From: Ningiella ruwaisensis | Lineage (GTDB): Bacteria > Pseudomonadota > Gammaproteobacteria > Enterobacterales > Alteromonadaceae | Assembly (NCBI RefSeq): GCF_004798935.1 | Contig: NZ_RAHT01000003.1 | Coordinates: 496,001-560,000, forward strand | Length of the DNA stretch: 64,000 nt | Direction: 5' to 3' | In this document: piece by piece, positions 19,057 through 27,570 of the stretch | Layout: every line of letters starts with the position of its first letter | Position numbering within the stretch: the first letter of the stretch is position 1 | Notes under the pieces: generated by a model | Told to the model about the DNA's origin: nothing | The model's database searches: none | The model's input: only the letters and a program-made list of their open reading frames with translations | Program-made: the position numbers and the translations under genes

Positions 19057-21218
19057 TATGCCTTCTGCTTTTTTAAAAATGAAATAAATTCGTCCAGGGG
19101 AAGGGCTTTACTGAATATGAAACCTTGTGCCATAAGACAGCGATTGGCTAGAAGATAGGATTTTTGTTCATCAGTTTCTACACCCTCAGCCACCACGTTT
19201 AGCTTCAACGCAGATGCCATTGCTAAAATCGCACCAACGATTGCTTGATCATCCTCATCTAATGCCACCTCATCTATAAACGAGCGGTCTATCTTTAGTG
19301 AATCAATCGGCAGATGTTTGAGATATGAAAGTGAACTGTAGCCAGTTCCAAAGTCATCAACAGAAACGCCAAGTCCGGTTTGTTTAATATCATTTAAAAA
19401 CGAGCGAACTTTATCGTAGTTATGCACTAACACGCCTTCTGTCATTTCAAGCTCCAAAAATGTGGCGTCTATTTTCGTTTTATCTATACATTCTCTGATA
19501 AAATTTATGAGCTTGATATCGTGTATCTGCTTGGGCGAAAAATTTAAAGAAAGCGGAATATTGATATTTATGGAATTAAGGTGCGCTTGTATAGTGCAAG
19601 CTTGCTGAATTACCCATCTCCCAATGGTATTAATCAATGCACTTCGCTCTGCAATCGGAATAAATTCGTCGGGAGAAATGTTCTCACCATCAAGTTGCCA
19701 ACGTAAAAGCGCTTCTGCTTTCATGATTTTACCGCTTTCTAAATCGAAAATAGGCTGTAAATGAAGCGCAAACTCTTCCTTTTCAATTGCGCGTTTTAAT
19801 GCCGCTTCCAACTTAAGGCGGCGATTCGCTTCGACTTTGAGCTTATCAGAATAAATTTTAATTGATTTACTAAAGTCATTTTTCGCCGCATTTAAGGCGA
19901 TATCTGCACAACTTAGCAAGCCTTCAGCCGTTGATGCGTCCCTCGGAAATTGTGAAATGCCAACCTTAATGCCCAGTTCACACTGTTTGCCTTCATTTGA
20001 ATAAAAAGGAGCAGCCATCAGATCAACTAATTTGGTTCCCAAATTGCTAGCTTTTGTCTCGAAATCCTTTTCAATTGTTTCTGCATTACCGGGCCTTGCA
20101 GCGTTAGCGTTGTTATCCAGTGTTTGAATGATCATGAATTCATCAGCGCCGATGCGTGTCATGAAAAAGTCTCTTCCCAAGACACTATTCATTCGGTCGC
20201 ATGCTTGTTTAAGAATCTCATCGCCCTCAATATAGCCTAGTAGCTCGTTAATATGTTTAAAATTAACGATATCTATATTCAATATGAAAAAAGGCTGATT
20301 CTTATCCACTAGTTGACTGATTTCTTTCCAGAAATACTGGCGATTGGGTAAACCTGTGAGCGAATCGTGTAAAACAAGTTCTTCATTGGTTTGCATTAAA
20401 TACTTAACGCGCGTTATGTCGCTAAGCGTAAGCACCCAATAATTGTGTTCACCAGAACCCGACTCAACACATAAAATATCAATCTTAAGCCATTTATGAG
20501 TAATTGGTGGCTGATGCCAATATAGCTCGCCTGAAAAGCTACCGCTACTTGTGAAAAGATTCGGTTTTTCAGGGTATTGGCGATTCAGCAAGCCATACAA
20601 AATGTTAAACACTTCTGCTTTGTCTTTTCCGGGACGCATTTCAAAAAGACGATAGGCAGCAGGATTGGTTTCCATGACTTCTTTTTTTTCATCCAAAATG
20701 ATGACGCCGATATCAGCAAACTGTATTGCCTCATAAAGTGGAAGCCCAGACTCTTCGCTCGCATTATTAATTAATATAGATCGCAGACGCTCGTTCAGAT
20801 AATCGTGGCGTTCAACAATTTCATCATTAGATATTAACAACTCTCGGGCAACTTGCAGCGTTTGCCGCTGTTGTTTGAACTGCTGCTCAACGTTCTTTAT
20901 GACAAGATATTGCTCATGTTCACTGCTTGCTGCGATAGCTTCCAAATAATATTCTTCACCACTGATAATTTCCGTCCATACTCCGCTTTGTATTTGCCCG
21001 GTGCTGTGCATGTCCCAAAAATCTTGCGCATCGAGCAAAAAGTCAGACAAAAATAACGATTGGTCATGTAAGTGAATAAATCGAGCATTTGTTTCTGCAC
21101 CGAAAATGGCTGTGAACCATGCGCTGTTATGCTGCACAATAGCAAATTCTTCATCATGGCTGCGTTTTAATACGACGCAATCCAAGATGCCTAAAGATTG
21201 AATAAGAGAAAGGTGCAT
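19056..21218 (-). CDS. PAS-GGDEF-EAL protein, probable c-di-GMP phosphodiesterase
   Basis: A soluble 720-residue signalling protein without membrane helices. Residues about 165-275 look like a PAS sensor (EAIQFADIGVIILDEKKEVMETNPAA). The GGDEF domain (about 285-450) begins LTGLPNRQYF, but the signature reads GADEF at about 358, so the second Gly is Ala and cyclase activity is doubtful. The EAL domain (about 465-715) keeps EALLRW, LELEMTEG, DDFGTGYSSLSYLKHLP, LKIDRSF, AEGVET and AQGF. All metal and catalytic positions I can check are therefore present, and c-di-GMP hydrolysis is likely. It starts 3 bp after the small GTPase stop and is the last gene of the five-ORF operon. Confidence 0.88.
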   Translation of the reverse strand: MHLSLIQSLGILDCVVLKRSHDEEFAIVQHNSAWFTAIFGAETNARFIHLHDQSLFLSDFLLDAQDFWDMHSTGQIQSGVWTEIISGEEYYLEAIAASSEHEQYLVIKNVEQQFKQQRQTLQVARELLISNDEIVERHDYLNERLRSILINNASEESGLPLYEAIQFADIGVIILDEKKEVMETNPAAYRLFEMRPGKDKAEVFNILYGLLNRQYPEKPNLFTSSGSFSGELYWHQPPITHKWLKIDILCVESGSGEHNYWVLTLSDITRVKYLMQTNEELVLHDSLTGLPNRQYFWKEISQLVDKNQPFFILNIDIVNFKHINELLGYIEGDEILKQACDRMNSVLGRDFFMTRIGADEFMIIQTLDNNANAARPGNAETIEKDFETKASNLGTKLVDLMAAPFYSNEGKQCELGIKVGISQFPRDASTAEGLLSCADIALNAAKNDFSKSIKIYSDKLKVEANRRLKLEAALKRAIEKEEFALHLQPIFDLESGKIMKAEALLRWQLDGENISPDEFIPIAERSALINTIGRWVIQQACTIQAHLNSININIPLSLNFSPKQIHDIKLINFIRECIDKTKIDATFLELEMTEGVLVHNYDKVRSFLNDIKQTGLGVSVDDFGTGYSSLSYLKHLPIDSLKIDRSFIDEVALDEDDQAIVGAILAMASALKLNVVAEGVETDEQKSYLLANRCLMAQGFIFSKALPLDEFISFLKKQKA

Positions 21219-21221
21219 AAG

Positions 21222-21713
21222 CTAAGCCGTCACAAGTTCTGCAATGCGCCGAAACATTTGTTCTACAGACTGACCTGTTTTTGCGCTGGTCAAAAAGAGC
21301 GAGTCAAACGAATCACGATGCTTGTCCAATAGATTATCTTCCCACTTTATCGAAAGAGGTAAGTCTTGTTTGTTGATTGCCAGCACTGCGGGTACGTTTA
21401 AATGCTGCTTTGCCAGCGAAAATATTTCCATGGTTTCTGCAATTGATGACATTCTTGTGCGATCTGCCACAAAAATAAATGCAGAACTGCCTCGCAAGTA
21501 ACGAGGATTGAACCCGCAATATTTGTCGACGCCCTCTAGGTCCCAAAGAAGCAGTTGTACGGGGGTGAAGCCTTCGTTAACAATTTTTTTGTCAATCTTG
21601 ACACCAATCGACGTAAGGTATTTTTCAGAAAAAATACCCTCCACAAATTGTTTGACGAGGCTGGTTTTACCCACACCGCTTGGTCCTAAAATACAAACTT
21701 TTTTCTGCAACAT
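21222..21713 (-). CDS. Rab/Arf-like bacterial small GTPase
   Basis: The 163-residue, single-domain Ras-superfamily GTPase has all five G motifs: G1 GPSGVGKTSL (about 9-18), a switch-I Thr (YLTSIGVK), G3 DLEG (about 58-61), G4 NKQDLP and G5 SAKTG. The P-loop Ser at the Ras Gly12 position is Rab-like. The residue after DLEG, where Ras has catalytic Gln61, is Val, so intrinsic hydrolysis should be slow. There is no C-terminal Cys lipidation motif. It sits 6 bp after the OmpA-domain ORF and 3 bp before the EAL gene. The role is unknown; position suggests it is controlled by, or controls, the roadblock-OmpA envelope protein. Confidence 0.85.
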   Translation of the reverse strand: MLQKKVCILGPSGVGKTSLVKQFVEGIFSEKYLTSIGVKIDKKIVNEGFTPVQLLLWDLEGVDKYCGFNPRYLRGSSAFIFVADRTRMSSIAETMEIFSLAKQHLNVPAVLAINKQDLPLSIKWEDNLLDKHRDSFDSLFLTSAKTGQSVEQMFRRIAELVTA

Positions 21714-21719
21714 CCTGTT

Positions 21720-22166
21720 TTAATTCTCTTCGCGATTATTGTTATTGTAAGGCAAGAATTCCTCGCTTTCTGTGGGCGTTTTACCAGAGTGAATAACAGT
21801 AACAATTACTTTTCTTGCATTCGCTTGGGTATCTCTGGTATCGATGGGTAACACGCCAGTTTGCAAAATATCGTCAGAGGCAACGCCAAGCTCGATTAAT
21901 GCTTGTGCAACTGACGCAGCGCGATCGTTACTCAGTATTATATTTGCACTATCTGCGCCGATATTGTCGCTACTCCCAATCACCAATAAGTATGCGTTTT
22001 CATTCAAAGTTTCTGCCAATTGCTTGATTTTAGCGAATCGCTGAGCAATAAGCTCTATTTTTCCGAGCTGTGAGGGCACTAAATCTGAGGATGCAATGTC
22101 AAAATCCACTTGAAACTGTGATATTTGTGAAGCCAATTGTTCAAAGGCAAGTTGTAAGGCACGCAT
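21720..22166 (-). CDS. OmpA-like peptidoglycan-binding domain, detached by an upstream frameshift
   Basis: The 148 residues from the first ATG form an OmpA C-terminal-like domain: ENAYLLVIGSSDNIGADSAN, LSNDRAASVAQALIELGV, then a final 'ARKVIVTV' strand. There is no signal peptide, which is odd for a periplasmic domain. The same frame stays open upstream to 22304 and overlaps the end of the preceding roadblock-TM ORF. Dropping one base at the G6 run (minus strand) at 22276-22271 joins the two ORFs into one continuous protein of about 556 residues. The ATG at 22166 has no clear ribosome-binding site. I infer that this is the C-terminal part of the upstream gene, not an independent gene. Confidence 0.7.
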   Translation of the reverse strand: MRALQLAFEQLASQISQFQVDFDIASSDLVPSQLGKIELIAQRFAKIKQLAETLNENAYLLVIGSSDNIGADSANIILSNDRAASVAQALIELGVASDDILQTGVLPIDTRDTQANARKVIVTVIHSGKTPTESEEFLPYNNNNREEN

Positions 22167-22245
22167 GGATACTTCTTGCGGAACCTGAGAAATCTGCTCA
22201 ATTGGCTCTTCCTTGCTATTATCCGAACTGTCTAGAACATGACTG

Positions 22246-23391
22246 CTAATCTCTACCCAATTTTTGTTTACCCCCCGATTGAGCGAGCCATTGTGCTGGG
22301 CTTATTGCGTCTGGCGAACGTAAAAGAGTTACCTGTAAATGTCTTATCCCCATCAATTCCACGTTTACCGGAATGACCCCTTGTGTGTCAGGTATGGCAA
22401 CAATTTCAGTATACGCTTTTTGTGTTTCCCAGCGTAAGAACACGTAATATGCGAGCAGTCCAATAACTGCAATAATTAAAGCGAGTGCAAAGATGGGACG
22501 TTTTTTCTTTTTGTAATCAGGTTTTTGCTCAGCGAGTAAGCAATCATCAAGTTCTGCTTTGGAAGCAGAAAGAGTGTCGGCATCACCACTGAAATCGTTC
22601 AGCGCGTTTTGATAGCGTATATGTATTTGCTCAAGACTAGATTGAATGTCGCGCCTGGCCTTTGAGGAAATATTTCCGATTACCGCAACTGCAAGTGTTG
22701 CAAGCGGCCCTCTGAAAACATGAAGAGTGAAGCGGTCGGTTTTTATTTCATCAAGCTGCTGTTGATGTTCTGAATTACTGAAAGAATCGGAGACAAAATC
22801 ACTTATAGCGGTAAGCATGGCCGAGATTAGATCTCCCTGATGCGCCTGTTCACCTTTGATGTTGGCCGAATTAAGCAGCATGCCAGTTTCGTTATGAATC
22901 AAAAGCACTTGTTCTACTTTAAATAGATGGGTTTGCGCTACCAGATACTGGGCAAAAGGTATACCGGCTCGCCAAGCCTTATAACGCCAAACAAGCCCTT
23001 TAAGAGAAACGCTGTTTTCGATAATGCTATTGGTTTTTTCTAAAAATTCTCTAAGCGCAGATGCCACATATTTTCTTACTAATTCACCAATTAGCGGAAA
23101 AATTTCGTTTACCAGCGCCTGACGCTGATTGGTAAATGAATGTCGAATAGATGCTTGTATCATCGGCTCAATTGATGCACTCACACTTTTGTCTTGTTTT
23201 TCTCGGTCAATAAGTGATTGAGTAATGACTTCACGCACACTTTCGCGCATGCGCTGTTTTTCGTCATTAAAATAAGCTTCTATAGGCGCACGAGCAATCA
23301 ATTCACGAATTTTAGCTAAGTCTTCCTCAGCACGCGCTTGTGATGCATGCTTTGAAATATCAGGGTCATTCGTGTCAGATGCTTTGCTCAT
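22246..23391 (-). CDS. Roadblock-like membrane protein, N-terminal part of a split roadblock-TM-OmpA protein
   Basis: The 381-residue product has a helical N-terminal part (about 15-130) containing EPMIQASIRHSF and NEIFPLIGELVRKYV. A roadblock/LC7-like domain follows at about 150-255 (VEQVLLIHNETGMLLNSA, LISAMLTAISDFVSDSF, LATLAVAVIGNISSKAR). One membrane helix lies at about 297-316, with a short exported segment after it. Known relatives continue after this segment into an OmpA domain; here the frame ends after QSGGKQKLGRD. Roadblock domains are classical partners and GAP-like regulators of prokaryotic Ras-type GTPases (MglB-MglA is the model), which fits the GTPase two ORFs downstream. The topology would put roadblock in the cytoplasm and the missing OmpA part at the peptidoglycan. 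Confidence 0.75.
   Translation of the reverse strand: MSKASDTNDPDISKHASQARAEEDLAKIRELIARAPIEAYFNDEKQRMRESVREVITQSLIDREKQDKSVSASIEPMIQASIRHSFTNQRQALVNEIFPLIGELVRKYVASALREFLEKTNSIIENSVSLKGLVWRYKAWRAGIPFAQYLVAQTHLFKVEQVLLIHNETGMLLNSANIKGEQAHQGDLISAMLTAISDFVSDSFSNSEHQQQLDEIKTDRFTLHVFRGPLATLAVAVIGNISSKARRDIQSSLEQIHIRYQNALNDFSGDADTLSASKAELDDCLLAEQKPDYKKKKRPIFALALIIAVIGLLAYYVFLRWETQKAYTEIVAIPDTQGVIPVNVELMGIRHLQVTLLRSPDAISPAQWLAQSGGKQKLGRD
22271..22276 (-). other. G6 run at the apparent frameshift between roadblock-TM and OmpA ORFs
   Basis: On the minus strand the coding run reads TCG GGG GGT AAA. With one G removed it reads TCG GGG GTA AAC AAA AAT TGG and stays open into the OmpA ORF, with no stop through to 21720. 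This is the only base run in the overlap (22304-22246) that is an obvious slippage site. Confidence 0.75.
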
Positions 23392-23440
23392 GTAAATTCT
23401 TCATATATCCCTATATGTGGCGTTTGATGCCTTATAATTA

Positions 23441-23977
23441 TCAGGCATCATCAGCATCTAAATTAGTTGCCACGTTTGCTAGTAATTTAGCCAGAATTTT
23501 CCTGTCTGTTTTGCTGGAAGCCAGATTAGTATTCATGGTGGTAAGCTTTTCATTCAGTTGTTCTATTGCCTTGCTCAAGTCATCCTGAATTTGAGATACT
23601 TCTGCGTCAATTCGCTTATGCAAGGACTCTGCATCATCTTTGCCAGCGTTTTCAGCCATTTCAAGCTGAGAAGATAAACTATCAATAGATTGTTCTATCG
23701 TGTTTTTGTCAGACTGCTGTTGGTCATCGAGATCATTGAGTTTACTAATAAGTGATGTTTGATTGTCTTTTATTAATTCAAGCAGTTGAGTGTGGCGCTC
23801 ATTAAACTGCTCCTGAAGCATGTTAAGTTCTTCAGTAACGCGCTGGTGAAGCTCGTCTATTTTTAGTTCCAGCTCTTGTTTTGCTTGCCCAAACATTAAC
23901 AAGCGTAACTGTTCTAACTCAGAAAACGCATCGTTGGATGCACTTATATCCGTTTTACTATTTGAATTGCTCGCCAT
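23441..23977 (-). CDS. Coiled-coil protein heading the small-GTPase operon
   Basis: The 178-residue protein is almost wholly heptad-patterned (about 18-165): LEQLRLLMFG, then long Glu/Gln/Leu-rich helices. It has no signal peptide or membrane helix, so it should be cytoplasmic and oligomeric. The LEQLRLLMFGQAKQEL segment resembles the helical lead-in seen at the N-terminus of some roadblock-TM-OmpA proteins, so it may act as their detached cytoplasmic scaffold. It is first in the minus-strand operon, 49 bp before the roadblock ORF, and its promoter should lie in the 197-bp gap shared with the AbgT gene. No specific function is known to me. Confidence 0.65.
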   Translation of the reverse strand: MASNSNSKTDISASNDAFSELEQLRLLMFGQAKQELELKIDELHQRVTEELNMLQEQFNERHTQLLELIKDNQTSLISKLNDLDDQQQSDKNTIEQSIDSLSSQLEMAENAGKDDAESLHKRIDAEVSQIQDDLSKAIEQLNEKLTTMNTNLASSKTDRKILAKLLANVATNLDADDA

Positions 23978-24174
23978 CAGACTTGTTCCTACCGGGCTTC
24001 TATCTTTTTAACCGGCCATGTATGTCAACTTATAAACAGAGCCGTGATTTCCGTAACATTTCTAACATTAAGCCTGTTTTGCTAATGTTTACATCTTGTT
24101 ACATTCTTGAACTGTACACAATATATACGACGCAAACAATTAAATATGAAAAATGGAGAAGTTTTAGGTAATAT

Positions 24175-25809
24175 TTGCCGGATAATAACAATAAAGCGAG
24201 TACTGGTTTGCCGTCCAATTCATCACATTCTTCCACTCAAAATAACGACCCTGCCAACACCGGCTGGTTTTCCCGATTTCTTGCTGGCGTTGAATGGTTA
24301 GGAAATTTACTGCCTCATCCTATTACTCTCTTCGCGATGCTGGCACTATTTATTGTGCTGTTGAGTGGCTTGCTTGGATATTTTGACGTTAGTGTAATCG
24401 ACCCAAGGCCTGAAGGTGCTAAAGGACGCGAGGCAGATGGTGTCATTGAGGTGATCTCTCTGCTGAACGCGGAAGGTCTCCAACGTATTGTCACCGGTTT
24501 AGTGACTAATTTTACAGGGTTTGCTCCGCTAGGAACGGTGCTTGTTGCGTTATTAGGGGTATCGGTTGCCGAACATTCAGGCTTGTTAAGTACCCTTATG
24601 CGCTCCATGGTAATGAATGCCTCAAAGCAGGTAGTAACTGTGGTTGTGGTATTTGCAGGGGTTGTGTCAAATACTGCTTCTGAACTTGGTTATGTCGTGC
24701 TCATACCGCTGGCGGCCATGATATTTCACTCTCTGGGACGCCATCCGCTTGCAGGGCTTGCTGCTGCTTTTGCCGGTGTGTCAGCAGGATACAGTGCCAA
24801 TCTTTTGCTTGGAACGGTTGACCCGCTTCTGTCGGGTATTACGCAAGATGCATCTCGAATGATAGACCCCGAATACGTCGTTGGGCCTGAAGTAAACTGG
24901 TATTTTATGATTATATCGACTTTTGCCGTCGCTATCATGGGAGCAGTTGTTACTGAAAAAGTCGTTGAGCCTCGCCTTGGCACTTACAATCCAGATGAAG
25001 CTTCTATTGATTTAGGCAAGCAACAAATGGACGCACCCACTGCGCAGGAAATAAAAGCCATGAAATGGGCTGGCCTGGCTTTTGTTGCGGTTTGCGCAGT
25101 GCTTGCACTCACCATTGTTCCTGAAAACGGAGTGTTAAGAAATCCTGAAACTGGCGAGGTGGCAGGCTCTCCCTTTCTCAAAGGTATTGTTGCTTTTATT
25201 TTTGTCAGCTTTGCCATCCCCGGATTTGTTTACGGCCGCATTGCCGGCACCATGAAAAACGACCGAGATATTATAGATGCAATGGCGAAAAGTATGAGCT
25301 CCATGGGGCTGTACATCACACTTGTATTTTTTGCTGCTCAATTTGTTGCGTTTTTCAAATGGACAAATTTGGGGACCGTGCTCGCGGTTAAGGGTGCGGC
25401 GTTTTTGCAAGCAACAGGCTTGGATGGGCCTGAAGTATTTGTCCTTTTTATCCTGATGTGCGGTATCGTAAATTTATCATTAGGTAGCGCCTCCGCGCAG
25501 TGGGCGGTAACTGCACCAATTTTTGTTCCTATGTTGATGCTTATTGGTTTTGCACCGGAAGTCATTCAGGCGGCTTATCGCATAGGAGATTCAGTCACTA
25601 ATGTAATATCGCCAATGATGTCGTATTTTGGTTTGATACTCGCTATTGCCGCGCGCTATAAAAAAGACTTGGGAATGGGAACGCTTATTGCCACCATGTT
25701 GCCCTATACGCTTACCTTTATCGTTGGCTGGACCATCTTGTTTTACGTTTGGGTCTTTTTATTCGGCATGCCCGTTGGCCCAGGTGCTGCAACTTACTAT
25801 TCGCCTTAA
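24175..25809 (+). CDS. AbgT-family transporter
   Basis: The 544-residue polytopic inner-membrane protein has about 11-13 hydrophobic segments. AbgT/MtrF family features include NTGWFSRFLAGVEWLGN at the N-terminus, LPHPITLF, and VVSNTASELGYVVLIPLAA. SAGYSANLLLGTVDPLLSGIT, SLGSASAQWAVTAPIFVPML and NVISPMMSYFGLI follow. Family members import p-aminobenzoyl-glutamate or export sulphonamides and folate-related compounds. The start is probably TTG 24175 (AGG about 8 bases upstream); no in-frame ATG fits better. It is divergent from the GTPase operon. No hydrolase partner (abgA/abgB) is adjacent, so the substrate is open. Confidence 0.88.
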   Translation: MPDNNNKASTGLPSNSSHSSTQNNDPANTGWFSRFLAGVEWLGNLLPHPITLFAMLALFIVLLSGLLGYFDVSVIDPRPEGAKGREADGVIEVISLLNAEGLQRIVTGLVTNFTGFAPLGTVLVALLGVSVAEHSGLLSTLMRSMVMNASKQVVTVVVVFAGVVSNTASELGYVVLIPLAAMIFHSLGRHPLAGLAAAFAGVSAGYSANLLLGTVDPLLSGITQDASRMIDPEYVVGPEVNWYFMIISTFAVAIMGAVVTEKVVEPRLGTYNPDEASIDLGKQQMDAPTAQEIKAMKWAGLAFVAVCAVLALTIVPENGVLRNPETGEVAGSPFLKGIVAFIFVSFAIPGFVYGRIAGTMKNDRDIIDAMAKSMSSMGLYITLVFFAAQFVAFFKWTNLGTVLAVKGAAFLQATGLDGPEVFVLFILMCGIVNLSLGSASAQWAVTAPIFVPMLMLIGFAPEVIQAAYRIGDSVTNVISPMMSYFGLILAIAARYKKDLGMGTLIATMLPYTLTFIVGWTILFYVWVFLFGMPVGPGAATYYSP

Positions 25810-25859
25810 ACTTGTCCTGCAAAAAAGCTTGCTTGCTTTGTTTACAGGCATACATTGTC

Positions 25860-25885
25860 GCCGCTTTTAAATAGTCCAAAGCGGC
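25860..25885. other. GC-rich hairpin after the AbgT gene
   Basis: GCCGCTTT (25860-25867) pairs with AAAGCGGC (25878-25885) around a 10-nt loop. Neither strand has a T-run directly after it, so it may be a weak or rho-assisted stop or a processing signal between the AbgT gene and hemH. Confidence 0.35.
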
Positions 25886-25948
25886 GGCTAGTGCGTAAGT
25901 ACTTAATATCATTTATCTTAGCATCATAATTAGTTGAATTAGACGTAT

Positions 25949-27028
25949 ATGAAATACCGCTCTCAAACTGCCTTCACCCACGCTCAAGCAGACAAAATCG
26001 GGGTCTTAATAAGCAATTTAGGTACGCCTGAAGCGCCAACTAAACAAGCGCTTCGTCCCTATTTAAAACAGTTTTTATCCGACCCAAGGGTGGTCGAAGT
26101 GCCAAAGCTCGTCTGGTACTTTGTATTAAATGGTATTATTTTAAATATACGCCCCAAGCGCTCTGCCCAAGCATACAAAACCGTGTGGACCGATGAAGGC
26201 TCTCCACTTTTGACGCATACGAAGCATCAGGCAAGCGGTATTCAGAAACGCCTTAGTCATATTTATGGTGAGGATGTTATGGTCGATTTTGCAATGCGCT
26301 ACGGTGAGCCATCTGTAAGCAGTGCCATTGACCGCTTGTTAAATAAAGGCGCACGTAAAATTCTGCTCTTGCCTCTTTATCCGCAATACTGTGCATCTAC
26401 AACAGGTTCGACCTTTGATGCGCTGGCACAGGATTTTGTTAAACGGCGCTGGTTACCCGATTTTCAGTTTATCAGTCACTATCATGAGCATCCTGAGTAT
26501 ATTCAATGCGTTGCGGATAAAATTCGAGCGCATTGGGACGCTCATGGACGCGCAGACAAGCTAATATTCTCCTATCATGGTATTCCCAAGCGCTATTTGC
26601 TAAACGGTGATCCATATCACTGCGAGTGTCACAAAACCACAAGGTTGATAGCGCAAGTCTTAGAGCTTGATGAAGGCAGTTATATGACGAGCTTTCAATC
26701 TCGTTTTGGTCGCGAAGAATGGTTAAAACCCTACACGGATGAAACCTTGAAATCTTTACCGGGTAAGGGTGTTAAAGCAGTGCAGGTGGTTTGCCCGGGT
26801 TTCTCATCGGATTGCCTGGAGACGATAGAAGAAATAGGCGAAGAAAACAGGGAGTATTTTATGGAAGCTGGGGGCCAGAGTTATGAATATATTCCCTGCT
26901 TAAATAGCGACGATGCCCATTTAGACATGCTAAGCTCTTTGATACAAGCGCACTTGTCTCACTGGAAAGTAGGTGATGATTACAATCAGCGCGAGGCGCG
27001 TGCTAAAGCGATTGGCGCTCTTAAGTAA
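25949..27028 (+). CDS. hemH: HemH, ferrochelatase
   Basis: The 359-residue enzyme inserts Fe2+ into protoporphyrin IX to make protohaem at the inner membrane. Motifs include GVLISNLGTPEAPT at the start, LLLPLYPQYCASTTGSTFD, SYHGIPKRY with the catalytic His at about residue 209, and SRFGREEWLKPYTDETL. A late Glu-rich CLETIEEIGEENREYF segment follows. Two cysteines in DPYHCECHK are typical of this subfamily. Length and start agree with other gammaproteobacterial HemH. DUF4112 follows after 59 bp. Confidence 0.96.
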   Translation: MKYRSQTAFTHAQADKIGVLISNLGTPEAPTKQALRPYLKQFLSDPRVVEVPKLVWYFVLNGIILNIRPKRSAQAYKTVWTDEGSPLLTHTKHQASGIQKRLSHIYGEDVMVDFAMRYGEPSVSSAIDRLLNKGARKILLLPLYPQYCASTTGSTFDALAQDFVKRRWLPDFQFISHYHEHPEYIQCVADKIRAHWDAHGRADKLIFSYHGIPKRYLLNGDPYHCECHKTTRLIAQVLELDEGSYMTSFQSRFGREEWLKPYTDETLKSLPGKGVKAVQVVCPGFSSDCLETIEEIGEENREYFMEAGGQSYEYIPCLNSDDAHLDMLSSLIQAHLSHWKVGDDYNQREARAKAIGALK

Positions 27029-27087
27029 CAAGTAAAGAGTAAAAAAATCAGTCGCCAGGTTTTCACACATCAGGTTGGAGTTAACAC

Positions 27088-27570
27088 ATGAGTAACAAGC
27101 CAAGTAAGCGTGAAACTGAAAAAACATTGCAGATGCTCGAAGACCACGAAAGCGCATCTGAAAATGCGTTTACCGCGCCATCTGAGCTACTTCAAGCTCA
27201 GTCTTTGGGCAATCTTTTGGATACGGCCGTGCGTATCCCTGTCATCGGAATAAAAGTTGGTCTGGATTCACTGGTAGGCTTAATACCAGGAATTGGTGAT
27301 GGTCTTATGCTATTGGCTTCATTACGCATTGTGTATTTAGGACATAAACTTGGTGTGCCAAAAGCGCTTAAAACAAAAATGCTGCGCAATTGTGTTATCG
27401 ATTTTCTGCTAGGCTTTGTTCCTGTTATCGGTGATATTGTGGATATATTTTTCAAAGCGAACCAGCGCAATGTCAGAATTATCGAAACCTGGTGGGTGAA
27501 AGAAAATAAAGCACAAATAGACAAAATGCGTGAGCAAATGGTGAAAGACTGGGAAAAACGCCAGTCTTAG
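27088..27570 (+). CDS. DUF4112 membrane protein
   Basis: The 160-residue protein has two amphipathic/hydrophobic segments with mirrored Pro-Gly-Gly-Asp motifs (GLIPGIGDGLMLLASL at about 70-85 and LGFVPVIGDIVDIFF at about 111-125). These identify DUF4112; the function of the family is unknown. The N-terminus is charged and likely cytoplasmic, and the C-terminus is basic/acidic helical. GGAG precedes the ATG. Its stop overlaps the convergent DUF2237 gene by 4 bp. Confidence 0.85.
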   Translation: MSNKPSKRETEKTLQMLEDHESASENAFTAPSELLQAQSLGNLLDTAVRIPVIGIKVGLDSLVGLIPGIGDGLMLLASLRIVYLGHKLGVPKALKTKMLRNCVIDFLLGFVPVIGDIVDIFFKANQRNVRIIETWWVKENKAQIDKMREQMVKDWEKRQS

